From an uncultured Lachnospiraceae bacterium (GTDB lineage: Bacteria; Bacillota; Clostridia; Lachnospirales; Lachnospiraceae): a stretch of 64,000 nt of DNA. The translations under genes and the position numbers were made by a program. The stretch covers positions 22,161-86,160 of the forward strand of contig CAMUYA010000012.1 in the NCBI GenBank assembly GCA_947164865.1, written 5' to 3'. This document shows, piece after piece, positions 27,229-36,153 of this stretch. The notes under the pieces were generated by a model. The model was not told the DNA's origin. It did no database searches and saw nothing but the letters and a program-made list of their open reading frames with translations. How positions within the stretch are numbered: position 1 is the first letter of the stretch; every line of letters starts with the position of its first letter.

Positions 27229-28401
27229 TTATTTCCGGTCTTTTTTTATTGCCTGATTTCCTGCTTTGGGCGGCTTAGGCCCAAGGAACTGATAAAAATA
27301 TGTCTTCATCATTCCATTGTATATCTTCCGGTTCTTGTCGGCCTTTCGTCCGATGTCCCTTTCGGCATTTTCGTATGAAGTGATAAGGAACATGCTCCAT
27401 GAATCCAGAAGAGCGTATCTTTCACCGATCATACGATACAGAGCGGGCATCTCATCCTTATCGGAAAGCCTTTCGCCATAAGGCGGATTTGTTATGATAA
27501 ATCCATACTTTTTGGGGTGGCTGAGCATGGCTGCATCTCTTTTCTGAAAATGTATCAGCTTTTCCACTCCGGCAAGACGCGCATTTTCTCTGGATATCTT
27601 TACCATCTCGTCATCAAGGTCGTATCCCTGTATATCCGTTTCGATATTGGTATCAACAAGTTCCTGAGCTTCGCTTACCGCATCATACCACAGTTTTTTC
27701 GGAATTACATGTGTCCATTTTTCGGCAGCAAAGCTGCGGTTCATCCCGGGCGCCATATTGGCGGCCATCATCGCGGCCTCGATGGGTATGGTCCCACTCC
27801 CGCAAAAAGGATCCACAAGTATCCTGTCTCCCCGCCATGGTGTAAGCATTATAAGGCCTGCTGCCAGATTCTCCGCTATGGGAGCCTTGGCTGTGAGCTT
27901 GCGGTAGCCCCTTTTATGGAGGGATTCACCCGTGGTATCAAGCCCTACCGTCACTTCGTCTTTCAGGATAAATACTCTGAGCGGGAAAGATTCTCCGCTT
28001 TCCTCAAACCAGCTTGTCCCATATACTTCTTTAAGTCTCTCGACCATGGCCTTTTTCATGATCGACTGGATATCCGAAGGTGAAAAAAGCTTTGATTTTA
28101 CGCTGGCAGCCTTTGCCACCCAGAATTTCCCATCCTTCGGGATCCACTCTTCCCATGGAAGATTCTTAGTTCCCTGGAAGAGTTCCTCAAAACTCTCCGC
28201 GCGGAAAGTTCCTATGCTTATCAGTATTCTCTCCGCAGAGCGAAGGAATATGTTTGCACGGCACACCGCATCGTAATCTCCCGTGAAGGAGACTCTTCCG
28301 TCCGTTACCGAACTGACATCATATCCGAGGTCCGTTATTTCTCTTTTTAATACCGACTCCATGCCGAAATGGCAGGGTGCGATTATCTCAAATGTTTTCA
28401 T
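27229..28401 (-). CDS. THUMP-domain class I rRNA methyltransferase (RlmL-like)
   Basis: A 390-residue enzyme expected to methylate a guanine N2 in 23S rRNA. The N-terminal 60 residues form a ferredoxin-like domain, followed by a THUMP domain (to about residue 160). The SAM-binding core carries DPFCGSGTIPIEAA near residue 197 and the catalytic ITNPPYGERL near residue 305. The C-terminus is Lys-rich. Length fits the short YpsC-type of Firmicutes rather than the long RlmKL fusion. The next gene downstream starts nine bases after its stop. Confidence 0.9.
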   Translation of the reverse strand: MKTFEIIAPCHFGMESVLKREITDLGYDVSSVTDGRVSFTGDYDAVCRANIFLRSAERILISIGTFRAESFEELFQGTKNLPWEEWIPKDGKFWVAKAASVKSKLFSPSDIQSIMKKAMVERLKEVYGTSWFEESGESFPLRVFILKDEVTVGLDTTGESLHKRGYRKLTAKAPIAENLAAGLIMLTPWRGDRILVDPFCGSGTIPIEAAMMAANMAPGMNRSFAAEKWTHVIPKKLWYDAVSEAQELVDTNIETDIQGYDLDDEMVKISRENARLAGVEKLIHFQKRDAAMLSHPKKYGFIITNPPYGERLSDKDEMPALYRMIGERYALLDSWSMFLITSYENAERDIGRKADKNRKIYNGMMKTYFYQFLGPKPPKAGNQAIKKDRK

Positions 28402-28406
28402 AAATC

Positions 28407-29669
28407 CTATTCGTGAATGTAAAACGCCATCGCTCCGTGGGAAGGAATAGCAGCGGTAATGCTTTCGGTGAAATCTCCTGTCTGTCCGCTCCAGAGCTCG
28501 GTAGCCGGAACAGGGCCCGATATCTCAAGCTCATCCAGCGGAAGCTTTATCTCACCATCGGAATCCCCCGCATTGAATAATGCAACATACATTCCTCCTT
28601 CGCTTGATATGGCTGTCCACACGATAAACTCATTTCCGTCCACATCCGTGCGTAGCACCTGATGAGCATGACGTGAATCCCTGTGCATCCTGAGGATGCC
28701 CTCATTGGTGATAAGGCCCATGGTAAACTCGTCAAATCCGGTCATCTCCCCGCCTATCATAAGAGGTGAACGCATGATGCTCCACAGAGTCATCATTGTG
28801 ATCTGCTCATCCTTGGTAAATTTGGTTCTGTTATTCTTATCGTAATCCTGCTTTAACGGTCCGATCGGAAGCATATCCGCGTCGGGATAGTGACCTGCCC
28901 CTGCATGGATGCTCCACTTCTCCGCTCTCTCAAACATCGCATACAGAAGATCCCACTCATCCCAGAAATCATCCGTTATGCGCCACATATTTGCGACCTT
29001 CTTATAAAGCTCGGACTTTTCAAGCAGAGCAGGGCCCGGCGAGAGTGAAAGCACCATATCTCTTCCGCAGTTCTGAAGGGCCTCGGAGAGCATGATCATC
29101 TCCTTTTCCTCATGAGGAAGCTCCCTGCAGATATCGTCACACTTGATAAAATCTACTCCCCACTCGGCATAAAGCTTAAATATGGAATCGTAATAAGCCC
29201 TGCCGTTCTCATCGGGAGTGGTCCCGTACATGTCGGGATTCCATACGCAGATGCTGTTAAATCTTGCCGCATCGCGGGCCGTTTTATCGGTACCGAGAAT
29301 GGGAAGATTTTTATGTACCGCCTGACGCGGTATTCCCCTCATTATATGAATTCCGAATTTGAGCCCGAGAGAGTGAACATACTCGGCAAGAGGTGCAAAG
29401 CCTTTTCCGTCCGCCGCTGAGGGGAATCTGTTGGGCGCGGGCATAAGCCTTCCATACTCATCCATGCACAGATCCGCAAAGGGTCTGTATTCATGTGAAG
29501 TTGCTCCGGGCTCATACCACTGGATGTCCACAACGACATATTCCCAGCCGTATTCTTTAAGGTTTTCAGCCATAAACTCGGCATTTTGTCTTACTTCTTT
29601 TTCGGTAACAGCCGCCCCGTAACAATCCCAGCTGTTCCATCCCATAGGTGCGATCGCAGGTCTGTACAT
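28407..29669 (-). CDS. alpha-galactosidase, glycoside hydrolase family 27
   Basis: A 420-residue enzyme removing terminal alpha-galactose from plant oligosaccharides such as raffinose and galactomannan fragments. PMGWNSWDCYG at the N-terminus, the DIQWYEPG strand, the nucleophile region FIKCDD near residue 170 and the acid/base region WRITDDFWDEW near residue 230 are GH27 hallmarks. A small C-terminal beta domain follows. No signal peptide, so it is cytoplasmic. The ATG at 29669 is preceded by GGGAGG; the longer frame lacks such a site. Confidence 0.92.
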   Translation of the reverse strand: MYRPAIAPMGWNSWDCYGAAVTEKEVRQNAEFMAENLKEYGWEYVVVDIQWYEPGATSHEYRPFADLCMDEYGRLMPAPNRFPSAADGKGFAPLAEYVHSLGLKFGIHIMRGIPRQAVHKNLPILGTDKTARDAARFNSICVWNPDMYGTTPDENGRAYYDSIFKLYAEWGVDFIKCDDICRELPHEEKEMIMLSEALQNCGRDMVLSLSPGPALLEKSELYKKVANMWRITDDFWDEWDLLYAMFERAEKWSIHAGAGHYPDADMLPIGPLKQDYDKNNRTKFTKDEQITMMTLWSIMRSPLMIGGEMTGFDEFTMGLITNEGILRMHRDSRHAHQVLRTDVDGNEFIVWTAISSEGGMYVALFNAGDSDGEIKLPLDELEISGPVPATELWSGQTGDFTESITAAIPSHGAMAFYIHE

Positions 29670-29725
29670 AAATATTCCTCCCAAGTAAAACGATGTAAAT
29701 ATATAGCCTTATTATTTTACTATAA

Positions 29726-30589
29726 TTATTTATCCTTGTATAGAATCTCTCCGATATCTCCGCTCATAATTACCTGCGGCGCAAGTTTTTTGTCGGCCCC
29801 CTCGGCTTTGATTATCTCGCTTGTTATCTTTTTTATCTTCTGTGAAGACCAGTCCCATGTGTTCAAAAGGATACAGTCCATTCCGTTTCTGACCGCCACC
29901 CTGAAATCACTGTCCGGATCGTTTCCGACCATTACGCATTCGGATTTACCCAGCTTCTCCCCCTTAAGAAGTGCTTCCATGAATTCCTTTTGGGGTTTCA
30001 TCATCTCAAGATCCGATGAAATATAGATCGCATCAAAATACGGAAGTATCCCGCTCTGCTCTATTTCGGGATATGTGAATATTCTCTGTGCATTAGAAAG
30101 AAGATATACTCCCTTACCTTCCTCTTTAAGCTTTTTTAAAGTTGAGATCGTGTTTTTATACGGACGCATGAGCTTCCTTGAATGGACCCGGAAAAGGTTC
30201 AGCATACAGAAAATAAACTCACTTTCCGCTACTATCTTCAAAGCCTTTTCTTTATCTTTTCCGGCATACATCCCTCGAAGCTCATCCACAGGGGTTCCTC
30301 CTATCATCGCGGCGGATCTGTGTGATACCGGAGTCTCAAAAAACAGCCTTGCAAACACATTCTCAAGCTTTATCTCGGGGTGTTCGATTTTCTTTTCTCT
30401 TCTGTACCTTTGCCTCTCCTCGAAATCTTCGCGCCAAAAAGCTTCAGATAACGCCTTTCCGGTCCATTTGCACCCATAGACGTTAAACTGCTCCGCAAGC
30501 AGCTTCCATAAAGAGGGCTTACGCTCATCCGTTGAGATATCAAGAAGTGTCCCGTATAAATCAAAAATATAGTTTTTGTATTCTTTCAT
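29726..30589 (-). CDS. HAD-superfamily hydrolase
   Basis: A 287-residue haloacid dehalogenase-like phosphatase. Motif I FDLYGTLLD begins at residue 9 (Asp nucleophile and acid), motif II LLSNAQ is near residue 175, the motif III lysine lies in MMKPQKEF near residue 207, and motif IV VGNDPDSDF near residue 230. A helical cap sits between motifs I and II. The ATG at 30589 has GAGGAA upstream; the frame extends into the repeat region at 30654-30797, but that part is not protein-like. Substrate unknown. Confidence 0.85.
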   Translation of the reverse strand: MKEYKNYIFDLYGTLLDISTDERKPSLWKLLAEQFNVYGCKWTGKALSEAFWREDFEERQRYRREKKIEHPEIKLENVFARLFFETPVSHRSAAMIGGTPVDELRGMYAGKDKEKALKIVAESEFIFCMLNLFRVHSRKLMRPYKNTISTLKKLKEEGKGVYLLSNAQRIFTYPEIEQSGILPYFDAIYISSDLEMMKPQKEFMEALLKGEKLGKSECVMVGNDPDSDFRVAVRNGMDCILLNTWDWSSQKIKKITSEIIKAEGADKKLAPQVIMSGDIGEILYKDK

Positions 30590-30653
30590 AGCCGTTTCCT
30601 CAGAGAAAAATAGCAGAGTCTGTATGACCCTGCATATAAAAAACCGCCCCGCA

Positions 30654-30797
30654 CGGAGCGAAGACCGAACATAAATATCCGCGTGCGCGGACCGTAGCGG
30701 AGCGAAGACCGAACATAAATATCCGTGTGCGCGAGAAGGCGCATGACGTCCGGGGGACGTCAGCCCTGCGCGGACCGTAGCGGAGCGAAGACCGAAC
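30654..30797. repeat. three direct repeats of a CGGAGCGAAGACCGAAC unit
   Basis: The 17-mer occurs at 30654-30670, 30698-30714 and 30781-30797. The first two are followed by ATAAATATCCG(C/T)GTGCGCG; the second and third are preceded by GCGCGGACCGTAG. GACGTC-N5-GACGTC at 30747-30763 is inverted within the array. The array lies between the HAD start and the tRNA-Arg terminator and has no coding sense. Confidence 0.75.
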
Positions 30798-30821
30798 TCT
30801 TCGGATATGAACCGGAGGTTC

Positions 30822-30859
30822 AAAAACCCGAGATAGGCTTCTGCCTGTCTCGGGTTTTT
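30822..30859 (-). terminator. terminator of tRNA-Arg (bidirectional)
   Basis: AAAAACCCGAGATAGGC pairs with GCCTGTCTCGGGTTTTT (one mismatch) around TTCT, giving a T-run on both strands. It begins three bases beyond the tRNA 3' end. Confidence 0.9.
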
Positions 30860-30861
30860 AG

Positions 30862-30935
<74 letters not shown>

Positions 30936-30981
30936 GAGCATGTTGCTACGCAACACGCCCGTGCGCGTAACAACAAAAGGT

Positions 30982-31010
30982 ATTATATTCCACTATCTAC
31001 TGGCTGTCAA
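30982..31010 (-). promoter_or_regulatory. perfect promoter of tRNA-Arg, inside the 3' end of cheY
   Basis: TTGACA, 17 bases, TATAAT on the minus strand. The -35 box and part of the spacer overlap the last codons of the CheY-like gene. Confidence 0.85.
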
Positions 31011-31362
31011 GCACTTCTTTTATGGTTTCAAGCACCCTGTCAGAATCAAAAGGCTTTGTGAGGAAATCTTCCGCACCGCGCTTAAGCGCTTCAACCATCT
31101 TCTCCCTCTGACCCGCAGCGGTGATCATTATAACCTTGGCATTCTCATCCTCATGTCTGATAAGGCTGAGGCTCTCAATGCCGTCCATCTTGGGCATTGT
31201 TATGTCCATGGTGACAAGATCGGGGCGAAGCTCTTTATACATCTTGAATGCTTCCTCGCCGTTAAGTGCTTCACCTACTATTGTATATCCGTTATCCTCA
31301 AGGAGCTCCCTGAGCACCTTTCTGGATGTCTTTGAATCATCTACTATCAATATCCCTGCCAT
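30997..31362 (-). CDS. cheY: CheY-like response regulator
   Basis: A 121-residue single receiver domain. The acidic pair DD is at residues 8-9 (LIVDDSKTS), the phosphoacceptor Asp near residue 53 (VTMDITMPKMDG), the conserved Thr/Ser in MITAAG and Lys in TKPFD near residue 103. It has no output domain, so it acts by protein contact, for example at the flagellar switch or by passing phosphate on. It is the third gene of a unit with a CheX-like phosphatase and a REC-Hpt protein, both upstream on the same strand. Confidence 0.92.
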   Translation of the reverse strand: MAGILIVDDSKTSRKVLRELLEDNGYTIVGEALNGEEAFKMYKELRPDLVTMDITMPKMDGIESLSLIRHEDENAKVIMITAAGQREKMVEALKRGAEDFLTKPFDSDRVLETIKEVLDSQ

Positions 31363-31378
31363 ATGTGTGCTCCTCCTT

Positions 31379-31852
31379 TTAGCTCAACACGCCGATCAGA
31401 AAGTCCACTTTCTTCTCACCCGATCTGATCTCCGCACTGCAGAGCTGTTTGGGTTTGTAAGAAACATCAACATTTCCGTAATCCGGGGGTAACAATTCAC
31501 ATTGCGTCCCGTTCATGCTAAGATCAGCAGCGTATGAACCACTGATATAGTTGAGAAGCTCGCCCGCGGCATCAAGCGCATCCTCTTCGTCGATAGCTCT
31601 GAAATTCTCGCCCGCAAAATTGCCCGCCGCAAAGAGCAGACCACCGTTCTTTTCAAGAAGTGCACAGAGAATCTTCTTTTCTCCCTCTATGATCTGATTG
31701 GCTCCGTAACTGACCGGGAAAGTGTTGACAAGTTTAATATCCCCGACCTTGGCTGCCTCCCCGAGATACGGCTTAAGCGTTTTTACCGCTCCTTCAAGGA
31801 TCTGCGCGTACCCCTCCATGCCTTTCGGCATCTGATACAATACATTGCTCAT
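31379..31852 (-). CDS. CheX-like chemotaxis phosphatase family protein
   Basis: A 157-residue protein with the CheX/CheC-type helix motif E-L-L-N in ALDAAGELLNYISGSYA (near residue 97), where Glu and Asn are the residues that dephosphorylate CheY-P in CheX. The rest matches the fold loosely, so a binding rather than catalytic role is possible. It lies 16 bases upstream of cheY, which supports action on that regulator. Confidence 0.7.
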   Translation of the reverse strand: MSNVLYQMPKGMEGYAQILEGAVKTLKPYLGEAAKVGDIKLVNTFPVSYGANQIIEGEKKILCALLEKNGGLLFAAGNFAGENFRAIDEEDALDAAGELLNYISGSYAADLSMNGTQCELLPPDYGNVDVSYKPKQLCSAEIRSGEKKVDFLIGVLS

Positions 31853-31872
31853 TTTCGGTCACCCCCTGACCA

Positions 31873-32967
31873 CTATATTTTTTCTGCTTCCGCCTTAAGC
31901 TTTACAGCAGCGGAATTGATCGCTACTATATCCAGAGCCGCTACTGCCCCAAGTAGCGTCTGAACATCTTCTTTTCCGTCCCAGGGAAGGCTCGTACCCA
32001 TTATCGCCTTTGCCTCCGGGTCCATTGTATCTACGTCGAGCATTTCAGAAGCATCCATAAGCTTGTCGAGATGCCCGATAAATACCTCCTTGTCAAATTC
32101 TGCCCCGCCCTGCTCATTTTCCTTTTCAAACAGCGGTGCCAGCTTTTCTTCATATGAATTCCAGTTCCTGATAAACACATCATGAAGTGCCCTGATGGTT
32201 TCAAGATCCCCTGCCGATGCCGCCTTTTCAAGAAGAAATGCAAGCCCGGAAAGCGGAATGATCCCAACCAGCGTAGCAGAGCTCTTCATACTGTGCACGA
32301 GTACCCTGTATTCGGACATCACATAATCTTCCGGCGACGCGGTGTTCATGTACTTGAACTCTTCGTAGAAAGCCTGCAGCCTGCCCGAATCGCGCCGTAT
32401 CATCAGCCTGAAATTGTTTATCGTTTCAAGCATGGTGTCTTTATCGGTAAAGTGGATCTTGGCAAAATCCCAGTCAAGCCCCTCTATGGAGTGATCCTCG
32501 GGATTAAATCCCCCCTCCTTTTTCTGCTCCATGCTGTATCTTTCCACCAGATCTTCCGGAAGGAAATCCGCAAGCACCTGCTCCAGATGTGCAGGTTTTA
32601 CCGGCTTTTTAAGAAAGCAGGAAAAGCCTTCCTTTGTGTAAAGCTCCCTGGCATCTGTATCCGGATTTGCCGTAAGTGCTATAACCGGAGCTGTCCTGTT
32701 TGGGCCATCCTGTGCGCGTATCTTCCTGAACGCCTCGATCCCGTCCATGCCCGGCATCATATGATCCATAAGGATCACATCAAACTTTTCGCTTCCGGTC
32801 CTTGAAAGAGCCTCCTGACCGCTGAAAGCTTCCGCAACTTCTATCCCCGTCTTTTTCAGAAGCGATTTAACAAGCTTGCAGTTCATGCTGTTGTCATCGA
32901 CTACAAGGATCCTGGCTCCCGGCGCATATAGTCCTGATTCTGTTTTTGCGGAATTGATCCCGTCCAT
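31873..32967 (-). CDS. response regulator with C-terminal Hpt domain
   Basis: A 364-residue signalling protein. The receiver domain (about residues 18-140) carries VVDDNSMNC, the phosphoacceptor in ILMDHMMPGMDG and the Lys in KKPVKP. A histidine phosphotransfer domain follows, with phospho-His in YRVLVHSMKSSATLVG near residue 215. About 100 residues of unassigned helical sequence come last. It could shuttle phosphate between a distant hybrid kinase and the downstream CheY. No histidine kinase lies in the window. Confidence 0.85.
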   Translation of the reverse strand: MDGINSAKTESGLYAPGARILVVDDNSMNCKLVKSLLKKTGIEVAEAFSGQEALSRTGSEKFDVILMDHMMPGMDGIEAFRKIRAQDGPNRTAPVIALTANPDTDARELYTKEGFSCFLKKPVKPAHLEQVLADFLPEDLVERYSMEQKKEGGFNPEDHSIEGLDWDFAKIHFTDKDTMLETINNFRLMIRRDSGRLQAFYEEFKYMNTASPEDYVMSEYRVLVHSMKSSATLVGIIPLSGLAFLLEKAASAGDLETIRALHDVFIRNWNSYEEKLAPLFEKENEQGGAEFDKEVFIGHLDKLMDASEMLDVDTMDPEAKAIMGTSLPWDGKEDVQTLLGAVAALDIVAINSAAVKLKAEAEKI

Positions 32968-33035
32968 TGATAATCTCCTGCATAAAGCCGCGATCTGCAG
33001 CTATTACTGTGGCCTTTTATTTCCGGACATCCTTA

Positions 33036-33974
33036 TCATTCTCCGAAGAATGATAAAACTTCCTGCATCAGTTCTTCGTTAAGGCCATATTTTCCGTTTT
33101 CGTCAAACATGATATCGGTATGGCCGCATTTTCCTTCTTCCGTCTTTAAAATAAAGCTTACACCGCTTCTTGTGATCGCTTCCCTATGGGAATAGACCGA
33201 GTACTTATCCGCGGGTGATCTTTTATCTTCGGATCCCTGCACGATAAGAACCGGTGTATCCTCCGACCCTATAATCCTATCCGCTCTCTGAAGTGTGAGA
33301 TCCTTTCCGAAGAGCATCATCTGATAAAGCATCAGATTGAGGTAATTGGCGTAAGCCACCTTCCCCACATAAGTGGAGGAAAGCCCCATTACGGCTTCCA
33401 TCGCACTGTTAAGCCCCGAAACAGAGCATACGGCTTTGATGTTTCTGCCCTCTTCGTCCGCACAGCATACCGAATATCCGCCTCTGCTGTGACCGAAAAG
33501 ATAAATATCCTCTTCCGGGTAGTGTTCACTTACATAATCAAGACAAACATCAAGATCTACAGATTCCTGTGAGAACCCTTTCTGTGACTTTCCGCTGCTT
33601 CCGTCACATCCGTAGGGATCAAAGGCAAAAACATCATATCCTTCGTCATTAAAATACGCTGACATGGGTATGTACATATCCGCCCCGGAATTAAGGCCGG
33701 GAGCGATTAGGATAAGACCTTTTTCCTCCGGCACATCATAAAAATATGCCCTGATAGTCTCGTTTCCCTCGGCGATATCTATTGTCTCTCTTGACTCGGT
33801 GATCTCTTTAAAATCTTCTTTGTTAAAATCGTAGCTTTCTTTGTCGCTCCTGCCGAATATCATGTCATATATCGGTTTGGTAGCTATGGCATTTGAAACA
33901 AGCAAAAATGCCACAATAATGATTATTATCCTAAGGGCCTTTTTCCCCTTACTCTTTTCTGACTGTTTTTTCAT
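33036..33974 (-). CDS. membrane-anchored alpha/beta hydrolase
   Basis: A 312-residue serine hydrolase with an N-terminal membrane helix (residues 10-29) and the catalytic domain outside. The nucleophile elbow is FGHSRGGYS near residue 165, and the C-terminal GHTDIMF supplies the His. The family includes acylaminoacyl-peptidase-like and BAAT-like esterases; the substrate is unknown. Start ATG at 33974 in a Lys-rich context. It may be co-transcribed with the zinc-ribbon gene 28 bases upstream. Confidence 0.82.
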   Translation of the reverse strand: MKKQSEKSKGKKALRIIIIIVAFLLVSNAIATKPIYDMIFGRSDKESYDFNKEDFKEITESRETIDIAEGNETIRAYFYDVPEEKGLILIAPGLNSGADMYIPMSAYFNDEGYDVFAFDPYGCDGSSGKSQKGFSQESVDLDVCLDYVSEHYPEEDIYLFGHSRGGYSVCCADEEGRNIKAVCSVSGLNSAMEAVMGLSSTYVGKVAYANYLNLMLYQMMLFGKDLTLQRADRIIGSEDTPVLIVQGSEDKRSPADKYSVYSHREAITRSGVSFILKTEEGKCGHTDIMFDENGKYGLNEELMQEVLSFFGE

Positions 33975-34002
33975 TACCTGTTACAGATACAACTTCCCCT
34001 CA

Positions 34003-34788
34003 TTATAAAAATTCTTCTATCATTCCCGCGATCACACCGATATTCACGAAAACAGATATTACCGAGAACACGATTCCCACTATAAGCCCTGCCTTACCGA
34101 GATTCTTTCCGGTCCTGACTTTGTCGGGAAGAGAACCGTATGTCCTGAGTATCTTGGCCGCCTGTGAAAGCGCGATCGCTCCGCACACGATTCCTCCTAC
34201 AGAGAAGAAGAAACTGATCGCCAGACACAGCGCCACTATACCGAGAATAAGCACTGTCTTTGCCCCCGGAATATCCGCCGCAGGTGCGGGTGACACAAAA
34301 AAGGGCGCCTGCTGGTTATAGACAGGAGGCTGATATGCGGTCTGCCCCTGCATGCCGGGCTGTGCATATATGGGCTGCGCGTTGGGTATGGGCTGGCCGT
34401 TTGCATCCAGCGGAATATACATCGTCTGAACCTGCTGCGCCTGTACTTCAGATTGCGCGTAAACCGGCTGTGCCTGCGTATCGGGCTCTGCGTACACCTG
34501 CTGCGTATACACAGGCTGCTCTTGCTGTATAGGAGCAGCTGTAGGGATCTGTATTTCCGGGATCGGATCTACAGTAGGGATCGATGTTTCCTGAATTGGA
34601 GCTGCTGTAGGGATCGGCGTTTCCTGAATCGGCGCTGCCGTAGGGATCGGCGTTTCCTGAGGCTGAGGAGCCGCAGGTGCCTCGGGCTGCATTTCCGCTG
34701 CAGCATTCATAGCTGCCACTGATGTGCCGCAGGCAAAGCAAAATTTATCACCGGGTTTAAGCTCGGTTCCACAAACAGAACATACCAT
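34003..34788 (-). CDS. zinc-ribbon protein with Pro/Gln-rich linker and DUF4190-like membrane domain
   Basis: A 261-residue protein. The N-terminal zinc ribbon has paired cysteines (CSVCG at residues 3-7, CFACG near residue 17). A long low-complexity linker follows, including tandem IQETPIPTAAP-type repeats and Gln/Tyr/Pro-rich stretches. Two C-terminal helices (about residues 175-255) resemble DUF4190. The ATG at 34788 was chosen for the GGGAGG site seven bases upstream and because the zinc ribbon begins there. Likely a small membrane scaffold; function unknown. Confidence 0.75.
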   Translation of the reverse strand: MVCSVCGTELKPGDKFCFACGTSVAAMNAAAEMQPEAPAAPQPQETPIPTAAPIQETPIPTAAPIQETSIPTVDPIPEIQIPTAAPIQQEQPVYTQQVYAEPDTQAQPVYAQSEVQAQQVQTMYIPLDANGQPIPNAQPIYAQPGMQGQTAYQPPVYNQQAPFFVSPAPAADIPGAKTVLILGIVALCLAISFFFSVGGIVCGAIALSQAAKILRTYGSLPDKVRTGKNLGKAGLIVGIVFSVISVFVNIGVIAGMIEEFL

Positions 34789-34964
34789 TTTAAAACCTCC
34801 CATTTACAGTCGTTTTGACTATAATCTCCTTGGTATCGCGAGTTGAATATCGAACTCCGTAAATTTGACCAAAAATTCAAAAAACTTAACAAATTTATTA
34901 TATAATATTTTTCACGAACTTGCAAAAAAACTTTTCCGCTGCAAAAGCTTCAGGTTATCTGCCT

Positions 34965-35795
34965 TTAGCTTTGTTTTGCATTCTTTTTCTTTTTTATATT
35001 GACACTTACCACGATAAGTATCACCGCTGTAACAACGACCACCGCTGCGACTGCGATACCGATGACGAGAGCAACACTAAAGCCCGGTCCGGGTATGGGT
35101 TCTACGATTATCTCCGGCGGTGCGATCTCTCCGATATCTCCCGAAAAATTCTGCCCCTTCGGATACAATTCGTCAAAGGTTGCATCCGGTGCATCAATGC
35201 ACACCCATCCATCGGAAATATAATAATATGATACATATCCCCATTTGTGTCCCTCGGGGTCGGTAAAGCACATGGTGTAATACGGATTGTCCGATTCCTT
35301 GTTGATCCTGTATCCTTCCTCTGCGCCCGGATATTCATAAAAATAGAGATCTTTATCATCAGGGATCTTTGAAATATCAGCTTCTCCGCTCTCCTGCTTT
35401 ATCTCACCCGAATACTGTCTGTAAAACGCCTCACCGTCATAGACTTCTGCGAGATAATCCATGGGAGCCCATCCGTATTCATACAAAAGTCCCCACTCAC
35501 GGCCCGCGGGATCCGTGTAGCTGTGTGAAATGCCGATGCGCTCACCTTTTTCCCTAGTGGCGATAACTTCGGTCGAATCGGGTGCCTTGTACACTTTCAG
35601 GGGTTCTCCCTCGGGAGGATTTGCCTCAAAGTTTCTTTCCACAACGCTGCACTGCGACGAATGTTGTCCGTAAAAATCGTCCTCCGGCTCCCAGATCACA
35701 TCGGCATATGCCCTCGAAGATGCGAATAACAGGCATATGGTCAGGATCGTGCATGTAACCGTCGTGATAAATACATTCTTCATTTTTCTGCTCAT
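34965..35795 (-). CDS. secreted protein with SH3-like region and C-terminal membrane anchor
   Basis: A 276-residue protein with a signal peptide (residues 5-32, ending SRAYA), an acidic, Tyr/Trp-rich extracellular part with two similar segments (DPAGREWGLLYE and DPEGHKWGYVSYY, SH3-like), and a C-terminal hydrophobic anchor (about residues 240-265) with a Lys-rich tail. It would face outward and be held at the membrane. The specific family was not recognised. It may be transcribed with the two membrane-protein genes upstream (35815 and 36153). Confidence 0.7.
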   Translation of the reverse strand: MSRKMKNVFITTVTCTILTICLLFASSRAYADVIWEPEDDFYGQHSSQCSVVERNFEANPPEGEPLKVYKAPDSTEVIATREKGERIGISHSYTDPAGREWGLLYEYGWAPMDYLAEVYDGEAFYRQYSGEIKQESGEADISKIPDDKDLYFYEYPGAEEGYRINKESDNPYYTMCFTDPEGHKWGYVSYYYISDGWVCIDAPDATFDELYPKGQNFSGDIGEIAPPEIIVEPIPGPGFSVALVIGIAVAAVVVVTAVILIVVSVNIKKKKNAKQS

Positions 35796-35814
35796 AAACT
35801 CTCTCCTTCACTTT

Positions 35815-36153
35815 TTATGGTATCAGCAGATCTATAACGATCCCTGCCGTATATGAAAAGCCGTTAAGGATCAGGGCTGTTAAAAACGGTCTGCGGATTG
35901 AAAATATCTCATTGCGGTCAAGTACATAATAAACCGTTCCTTCAAATAAGACAACCGCCGCTTCTATGATCAGAACCCATGGCAGTTTTACATTTCCGAA
36001 ATATGCAATGTACACTGCAACCGGATTTGAAATGATGTTGACCAGAATGACCGGAATAAGATCCAGTTTTCTGATCCTCATCAAAAACGCAAGACCGGTT
36101 TCAAGTACTAAAGTCAGCCCGAGGGATATTCCAAACATCTTAACGTAAAACAT
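35815..36153 (-). CDS. small polytopic membrane protein
   Basis: A 112-residue hydrophobic protein with four predicted membrane helices and few charged residues. No family recognised. Its ATG overlaps the stop of the MFS gene as TAATG, so it is translationally coupled to it and could be an accessory subunit. Confidence 0.65.
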   Translation of the reverse strand: MFYVKMFGISLGLTLVLETGLAFLMRIRKLDLIPVILVNIISNPVAVYIAYFGNVKLPWVLIIEAAVVLFEGTVYYVLDRNEIFSIRRPFLTALILNGFSYTAGIVIDLLIP

